NCBI GenBank assembly: GCA_037439945.1
Contig: JBBIVA010000033.1
Span: 1 to 29,464 of the forward strand
DNA: 29,464 bases
Source: CALEUX01 sp037439945
GTDB lineage: Bacteria; Bacteroidota; Bacteroidia; Bacteroidales; Marinilabiliaceae
Direction of reading: 5' to 3'
The position numbers and the translations under genes are program-made. Under the pieces are notes generated by a model. That model saw only the letters and a list, made by a program, of their open reading frames with translations. It ran no database searches and was not told the origin of the DNA. Shown here in pieces: positions 24,916 to 29,464 of this stretch (position 1 is its first letter; every line of letters begins with the position of its first letter).

Positions 24916-25512
24916 TTAATAACGGGCATCGTTTTCAAAATTTTTAAAATGGTACAAAACCCGGGCTTTTGCCCTTTTAATTCTCATTTTTGCAGCGCTC
25001 TCACTTATTCTTAATGAACCTGCAATTTGCTTAAAAGGTAAATTATATTCATACCTCATCATTAATAAAGCCTTTTCCTCGGGGTGGATCAACTCTAAGA
25101 TTCTGGTCAGGTTAACGAATGAATTCTCCTGGATTTCTTCATAAGGCTCCTCGCCTATTTCAGGAATATCGTTTTTCTTATTCCAATCAGGATAATGCAG
25201 TCGTTTTTTTAAACGCAAATAATCGATGCAATGATTATAGGTAATTGAATAAAGCCAAGATGAAAAAGTTGCACTCCCCTTATATTTATCAAGCTTTTCA
25301 AAAGCTTTTGATAAAATATCCTTAGCCGCCTCCTCGGCCAGGGATTTCTCTTTCAACAAAGAAAAGCATTTGTTTACCACTTTCTTATAATATCGCTTAT
25401 AAAGAATCTCAAATAAATGTGATTCTCTCCCTTCATTAATTCGCCTGGCAATTTCTTCATCTTTTAATAAATGGTTATTATCAGACAAGTTACGATACTT
25501 TTCAGGTTCCAA
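24916..25512 (-). CDS. ECF-type RNA polymerase sigma factor
   Basis: A 198-residue protein with sigma-70 region 2 at about 32-104 (helices with LYKRYYKKV, DILSKAFEKL and FSSWLYSITYNHCIDYLR) and region 4 at about 133-187 (LPFKQIAGSLRISESAAKMR as the helix-turn-helix). Regions 1 and 3 are missing, as in ECF sigma factors. The only plausible start is TTG 25512, because TAA lies two codons upstream and no ATG occurs before region 2. No anti-sigma factor with a membrane helix is adjacent; the next gene is the PepSY-like protein. Its target promoters are unknown. Confidence 0.92.
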   Translation of the reverse strand: MEPEKYRNLSDNNHLLKDEEIARRINEGRESHLFEILYKRYYKKVVNKCFSLLKEKSLAEEAAKDILSKAFEKLDKYKGSATFSSWLYSITYNHCIDYLRLKKRLHYPDWNKKNDIPEIGEEPYEEIQENSFVNLTRILELIHPEEKALLMMRYEYNLPFKQIAGSLRISESAAKMRIKRAKARVLYHFKNFENDARY

Positions 25513-25634
25513 AGCTTATTTTTAAATAATTAGTTTGGCAATAATAATAAAAATATGATTACCTCCACCAAACATTTATCTATACATTTAATTATAAATA
25601 ATTAGCCATCCATTAGTTTTATTGAATAATTAAT

Positions 25635-25665
25635 TATATTTGTCCCAATCAATTGCTTATATTTG
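25635..25665 (+). promoter_or_regulatory. Tandem -7 boxes upstream of the lipoprotein gene
   Basis: TATATTTG at 25635-25642 and again at 25658-25665, 23 bases apart. This is exactly the octamer found at both tRNA genes. Neither has a TTG 20 bases upstream. Transcripts would have a leader of about 180 bases. Confidence 0.45.
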
Positions 25666-25833
25666 TGAATAATTTATAGGGACTTAAGTTTTTTTAATAC
25701 ATTAGCATTAATTTACAATTCTTAAGTGTTACTTTTTAAAATTATTACGTCTTAATACCAAATCCATTCTAAAATGATTTTAGTCATTGAATAAAGGATT
25801 AATTAACCAAAAACTATACACTAATCAATTATT

Positions 25834-25838
25834 GGAGG
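25834..25838 (+). promoter_or_regulatory. Strong Shine-Dalgarno GGAGG before the lipoprotein
   Basis: GGAGG with ten bases to the ATG at 25849. The other genes in the window lack such a site, as is usual in this phylum, so this one stands out. Confidence 0.6.
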
Positions 25839-25848
25839 TTTTATTATT

Positions 25849-26439
25849 ATGAAAAAAAGTTTATTTGGTCTATTGACTGTTGCAATGGTGGTAATGTTTT
25901 CTTCTTGTGCCAAGTATCCCCAAGCTGAGGTTGATGCTGCTAAAGCTGCTGTTGAAACTGCCCGTGCTGCAGGGGCTGATGTATATCTGCCCGAAGCGTT
26001 TGCAGGTCTTCTTGATTCATTAAATGCAACTACAGTTTTAGTTGAAGAAGAAAAATCTAAATTTTTCTCAAATTATGACGCTGCCATAGCTAAGTTAACT
26101 GCTATTTCAGCTGCTTCAACTCAAATGGTTGCTGACACTGAAACCCGTAAAGCTGAACTTAAAGAAGAAGCCCTTGTTACAATTGAAGCTGTAAAAGTTT
26201 TAGTTGCAGACAATCATGCTCTTGTTGCTAAAGCCCCAAAAGGTAAAGAAGGGAAAGCTGCCCTGGAAGCTATCAAAGCTGATCTGGCTGTAGTTGAAGG
26301 CTCCATAACAGAAGCATCTGCTCTGGTTGAAAGTGGCAATTTTATTGCTGCTGTTGACAAAGCAAAAGCTGCAAACGAAAAAGCAGTTGCTATCAACGAA
26401 GAATTGAATGCTGCTATTGCAAAAAAAGGAAGAAAATAA
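25849..26439 (+). CDS. Alanine-rich helical lipoprotein (DUF4398-like), probably abundant
   Basis: A 196-residue lipoprotein: signal 1-19 and lipobox FSSC with Cys20. The mature part is almost entirely helical and rich in Ala, Glu and Lys, with heptad-like spacing that suggests coiled-coil or helical hairpins, similar to DUF4398-type lipoproteins. A strong bias to GCT for alanine, a GGAGG ribosome site, two -7 octamers and a strong terminator all suggest high expression, like the major small lipoproteins that tether outer membrane to peptidoglycan. By eye, residues 37-85 align with residues 47-96 of the first transpeptidase downstream, and residues 162-176 (SGNFIAAVDKAKAAN) with residues 168-182 of it. 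The terminator separates it from that operon. Confidence 0.88.
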   Translation: MKKSLFGLLTVAMVVMFSSCAKYPQAEVDAAKAAVETARAAGADVYLPEAFAGLLDSLNATTVLVEEEKSKFFSNYDAAIAKLTAISAASTQMVADTETRKAELKEEALVTIEAVKVLVADNHALVAKAPKGKEGKAALEAIKADLAVVEGSITEASALVESGNFIAAVDKAKAANEKAVAINEELNAAIAKKGRK

Positions 26440-26460
26440 CGCAAAATTTGTGGTTAAAAT

Positions 26461-26494
26461 AAAAAACCCCGGGCCTTATTGTCCGGGGTTTTTT
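26461..26494 (+). terminator. Rho-independent terminator after the lipoprotein gene
   Basis: An inverted repeat with CCCCGG ... CCGGGG arms around a 10-base loop, extended by A and T runs on the two sides; six T residues follow. It is symmetric and could work in both directions. It begins 21 bases after the stop codon. Confidence 0.9.
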
Positions 26495-26717
26495 ATAGAT
26501 TGAAACCAAAGCTACAAATCCTATAATTTAACTATTATAGGAATTGTGTTATAAATTACGAAAAGAAGAGATCAAATTATTAATTAACCGGCAACAAATT
26601 TTCAGATTTTTGCGTATTCAGATTTGGTTGGAGAAAAATGAATATGTAAAAGCCTGATTTGAAAAAAGAATAATTATCTGCTACAAATAAAGCAGAAATA
26701 AGAATTGAAGTTGATAG

Positions 26718-27857
26718 ATGAAGAAAATTTGGATATCAGGTGCAGGAATTGTATTAACCGTTGTAATTGCTTTGTTTGTTTATGCGAAAGTGCAAATACA
26801 AAAATCAGCCCGTGAAAAAACAGCATCAGCGCTAAGAAGTGCAGGCGATGCAATTTCAAAAGCAAGATTACGCCATGCCTTTGTGTATGCCCCTGAACTG
26901 TTTAAGGAAGGGGAAAAGCTATATAACTCGGCTATGCAAAAATGGAAAGATGAAAATTCCAGGTGGTATTTTTCAAGGGATTTTGACAATGCTATACAAC
27001 TGGCAAATAATGCAGAGAAAAAAGCCAACTATGCGTTAAAAAAGGCGGGTGAATATAGAAATAAAATTCAAAAAGATTTAGAAAAACTTCTTGAAGAATT
27101 ATCCCGTAAGGTAAAAGATTTTGAAGCATTTTACAGTGTTATTCCCTTGCCGACCGAAGTTCGAAGTAATTTCGCCAAAGGGCGCCTTCTCTTTTCAGAA
27201 TCAAAAAGAATAGGTGAAAAAGGAGAATTCAGGTTGGCACTTAAAAAAGCAAAAGACGCTGAGTTGCTGATTAGTCCGGCTTATCACTTTGGCAAAGATA
27301 AGCTGTACACATATTTTAATTCTTTTCTTAAGTGGGAAAAATTAAATAATGATGCTTTTAGGCTATCACACTCCGGACGGGTTATTATGGTTGATAAAAT
27401 TGCCCGCCGGTGTTATATTTACAAAAACGGGAAAGTTGCCCAAACTTTTATTGCTGAATTGGGCGAAAACTGGGTAGGGACAAAAAACAAACAAGGTGAT
27501 AAATCAACCCCCGAAGGAAAATATTATATTACAAAAAAACTTAAAGGATCACAAACAATTTATTATAAGGCACTATTAATAAATTATCCGAATGATGAAG
27601 ATAAGGAGCGTTTTTCAAAAAATAAAGTGTCAGGAGCCATTCCCCAATCGGCCAAAATTGGTAACCTGATTGAAATTCATGGTGGCGGGGGCAGGGGAAC
27701 TGATTGGACAGAAGGATGTGTTGCACTTACCGACAATGATATGGATAAAATTTTCCCGCTTGTTGAAGTTGGAACACCCGTATTTATTGTGGGCTCGTTA
27801 GTACCGCTTGAAAAGCTGAAAACCCGGGATACATTAAAATCCCGTAATGATGAATAG
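26718..27857 (+). CDS. L,D-transpeptidase (YkuD) with N-terminal helical lipoprotein-like domain
   Basis: A 379-residue protein: N-terminal membrane anchor at about 5-23, a helical region 28-190 rich in Lys, Glu and Ala, and a YkuD catalytic domain at about 218-360. The domain opens with VIMVDKIARRCYIYKNGK and has STPEGKYYI; the active site is IEIHGGGG (His321) and TEGCVAL with Cys334. In the classical S/T-HGC motif the residue before the glycine is His; here it is Glu331+1 (TEGC), a variant that I believe occurs in a subset of the family. Such enzymes link meso-DAP residues of peptidoglycan or attach lipoproteins to it in the periplasm. The helical region resembles the upstream lipoprotein. 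It is followed after 31 bases by a second transpeptidase gene. Confidence 0.9.
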   Translation: MKKIWISGAGIVLTVVIALFVYAKVQIQKSAREKTASALRSAGDAISKARLRHAFVYAPELFKEGEKLYNSAMQKWKDENSRWYFSRDFDNAIQLANNAEKKANYALKKAGEYRNKIQKDLEKLLEELSRKVKDFEAFYSVIPLPTEVRSNFAKGRLLFSESKRIGEKGEFRLALKKAKDAELLISPAYHFGKDKLYTYFNSFLKWEKLNNDAFRLSHSGRVIMVDKIARRCYIYKNGKVAQTFIAELGENWVGTKNKQGDKSTPEGKYYITKKLKGSQTIYYKALLINYPNDEDKERFSKNKVSGAIPQSAKIGNLIEIHGGGGRGTDWTEGCVALTDNDMDKIFPLVEVGTPVFIVGSLVPLEKLKTRDTLKSRNDE

Positions 27858-27888
27858 TAATTGAGAAAATAACCTTAAATTGCTAAAT

Positions 27889-28608
27889 ATGAACCTGATG
27901 AATAATAAGTGGTTAGCAATAACAGATTTCATAAAAAGACTTCCTGTTAAATGGTACATAAAAAAAACTGCCGGCCTGATTTTAATAATTTGGGTAATAA
28001 TATTGCCATTTTTCATCCTTATATATACTCCTACAATTATAGACGGGTATCTTTCACTTAAACAATCAGCCCTGAATTTCATCCCATCAAATGGTGATGA
28101 AACAGCCATTAAGAAAATGCAGAAGGAAGCAGAAAGACTTGAAAAAAGGCTGGATGCATCAATACCCAAAGGAGCCTATATTGTTATAAATACAACAACA
28201 AACACTTTCAAACTTTACAACAAAAGAGTTTTAGTTAGAGAAGGTATGTGCTCGACCGGCAGCAATGTAAAACTGGTTAAAGAAGATGAACGGGAATGGA
28301 TGTTTAAAACTCCCAAAGGAATTTTAAAGGTTCAGGGAAAGGTTACAAATCCTGTTTGGAGAAAACCCGATTGGGCATTTATTGAAGAAGGGCTCCCTGT
28401 GCCATCATCAGGGCATTCTTCAAGATTCGAATATGGTGTTTTAGGCGACTATGCCCTTACGCTGGGTGATGGATACCTAATTCATGGAACATTGTATCAG
28501 CGTTTTCTGGGAATGCCCGTTACCCACGGTTGCATACGATTAGGCGATGACGACCTGGAAGCTGTATTTCGCACCCTGCCTGTGGGTTCAAAAGTATTTA
28601 TTTTTTGA
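27889..28608 (+). CDS. L,D-transpeptidase (YkuD/ErfK type), canonical
   Basis: 239 residues from ATG 27889; TTG 27880 and ATG 27898 are alternative starts nearby. A membrane helix at about 27-47 anchors it; a short helical stalk 70-90 leads to the catalytic domain 95-239. The domain begins AYIVINTTTNTFKLY, has the TPKGILKV substrate-loop motif, and the full active site: LIHG with His199, then THGCIRL with His213 and Cys215. The end LEAVFRTLPVGSKVFIF is the typical last helix and strand. Expected reaction: L,D-crosslinking of peptidoglycan or lipoprotein attachment, in the periplasm. The gene is the middle one of an operon of three, 16 bases before the next. Confidence 0.93.
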   Translation: MNLMNNKWLAITDFIKRLPVKWYIKKTAGLILIIWVIILPFFILIYTPTIIDGYLSLKQSALNFIPSNGDETAIKKMQKEAERLEKRLDASIPKGAYIVINTTTNTFKLYNKRVLVREGMCSTGSNVKLVKEDEREWMFKTPKGILKVQGKVTNPVWRKPDWAFIEEGLPVPSSGHSSRFEYGVLGDYALTLGDGYLIHGTLYQRFLGMPVTHGCIRLGDDDLEAVFRTLPVGSKVFIF

Positions 28609-28624
28609 TTTAAAATAATTCTGT

Positions 28625-29404
28625 ATGGAATTTATTTCTAATGAAACTTTGCCTGAAAAAAAGAAAAAATCTGTGGCATTTAAAGTTTTTGCTATCACGA
28701 TTATTGTTTTAACAATATTTTCTCTTGGTTATTTTACGCTAAATTTTATTTCGGCAAATAAAACGCTAAGGTTGTATAACCGTATGTATGGAACCAGTTC
28801 CATGGATTCGTCACCCATCTCATTTGTTCCATATTCAATAGCTTTTTTGGAGGCAAGGCACACAATGTCAAAGGTTGATTCGGTATCTCTGTCAATAAAT
28901 CTTAACGACAGTTTAGCAGCCCTTGAAATGGGAGGGGTGGTAGTTTTTGAAGCCAATCTTGAAGGACGCCGGGTTAGTCCCTTGCTTATGGCATTGAAAC
29001 CGGAAGCCCTATCCAATTTATTAAGGAAACCGACCAGGGTAATTTCATATTATGCAACAATTGAAAAAGAGGAAATAATTGTTAAACAAGCCCCTCGCGA
29101 TACAACCGAAGCAGCATTGGATGACGATGAACTACCTGTTGTGACACGAAAAGCTGCTTTTTTTACCCTTCATCTTGATTCGGGAATAAGATTGGTGGTT
29201 ATGCCCCATGAGGAAAGCGGATTGGAGTGGTTTAAATTTATTGCCCATCAAAATTTACAATTGTTCTGGCATCATATTAAAGTACTTTTTAAGGGAGAAT
29301 TGCCAGAATATATCCCAATTGTTACAATTGATGTTTCGGCTGAGGATGCAAAAACTATTTTCAGGGCATTGCCTGAAAATGCCCAGGTTTCATTGAAACT
29401 TTAG
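28625..29404 (+). CDS. Membrane-anchored protein resembling an L,D-transpeptidase without active site
   Basis: A 259-residue protein with a lysine-rich N terminus, one membrane helix at about 18-38, and a periplasmic domain. I do not recognise it as a named family. The domain can be aligned by eye with the preceding transpeptidase: VSLSINLNDSLAAL (87-100) with its first strands, TLHLDSGIRLVV (181-192) with the strand before the active-site His, and DAKTIFRALPENAQVSL (241-257) with its last helix and strand. It has no cysteine anywhere and no HGC motif, so it cannot be an active L,D-transpeptidase. An acidic insert with DDDE lies near 166-169. It is the last gene of the operon; no clear terminator follows before the window ends. 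Confidence 0.75.
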   Translation: MEFISNETLPEKKKKSVAFKVFAITIIVLTIFSLGYFTLNFISANKTLRLYNRMYGTSSMDSSPISFVPYSIAFLEARHTMSKVDSVSLSINLNDSLAALEMGGVVVFEANLEGRRVSPLLMALKPEALSNLLRKPTRVISYYATIEKEEIIVKQAPRDTTEAALDDDELPVVTRKAAFFTLHLDSGIRLVVMPHEESGLEWFKFIAHQNLQLFWHHIKVLFKGELPEYIPIVTIDVSAEDAKTIFRALPENAQVSLKL

Positions 29405-29464
29405 GACCCTTGAAAAAAAAATTTTCGATATTTTATTGATGCTTTTTTTACAAAACAAAAACGC

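Larger units (their letters stand above)
25513..25848. other. Regulatory intergenic region of sigma factor and lipoprotein genes
   Basis: 336 bases without a credible gene, lying between divergent genes. On the plus strand the octamer TATATTTG occurs twice, and a Shine-Dalgarno-like GGAGG precedes the lipoprotein gene. For the sigma gene TATTATTG (25546-25539, minus) is one mismatch from the -7 consensus, with TTTG 22 bases upstream. Confidence 0.5.

Noticed and set aside
29405..29464. Terminator after the transpeptidase operon
   Set aside because: Runs of A and T are present but no stable GC stem can be seen before the window ends.

Overview
The window looks like a chromosomal segment of a Bacteroidota bacterium, probably of the Bacteroidia (a Bacteroidales/Marinilabiliales-type lineage is my best guess; the order is not proven here). 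The reasons are: AT-rich DNA; genes of typically Bacteroidota families (DUF2723 membrane glycosyltransferase-like protein, DUF6427-like protein beside purD, TonB paralogs, a large secreted lamin-tail protein with a type IX-style C-terminal domain); almost no Shine-Dalgarno sequences; and promoters of the Bacteroidota type. Both tRNA genes are preceded by TTG-N20-TATATTTG, which fits the known -33/-7 (TAnnTTTG) pattern of this phylum. I see no phage, insertion sequence, integrase or CRISPR array, and most genes look like vertically inherited core or lineage-core genes.

Layout. 1-2300: a small membrane-anchored protein with a CCGxHxVC motif diverges from a three-gene run (degenerate nuclease-like protein, two-TM protein, TlpA-like thioredoxin). 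2300-3200: a small outer-membrane barrel gene with a palindromic leader, then tRNA-Gln. 3400-9420: a tightly coupled four-gene operon, DUF2723 protein, polysaccharide deacetylase, purD, DUF6427-like protein. 9600-13570: a hybrid histidine kinase preceded by a substrate-binding lipoprotein without any transporter genes, a candidate two-protein periplasmic sensor. 13680-14960: a flippase-like membrane protein and tRNA-Ala. 15220-16870: two tandem TonB-like paralogs. 16950-19850: hflX and fhs, convergent with one base between their stop codons. 20350-21520: asd with its own terminator. 21540-25510: the secreted lamin-tail protein, a PepSY-like small protein and an ECF-type sigma factor.

The most interesting part is 25849-29404. 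It holds a probably abundant alanine-rich lipoprotein, then an operon of two L,D-transpeptidase (YkuD) proteins and a third membrane-anchored protein. By eye the lipoprotein aligns with the N-terminal helical region of the first transpeptidase. The third protein aligns at its start and C-terminus with the second transpeptidase but contains no cysteine at all, so it may be a catalytically dead transpeptidase-like partner. Together they suggest a cell-envelope (peptidoglycan-lipoprotein) module that I do not recognise as a described system.

Housekeeping functions present: purine synthesis (purD), one-carbon metabolism (fhs), aspartate-family amino acids (asd), ribosome-associated GTPase (hflX), and tRNAs for Gln and Ala. 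All domain calls come from reading the translated sequence and motif recall; no database search was run.
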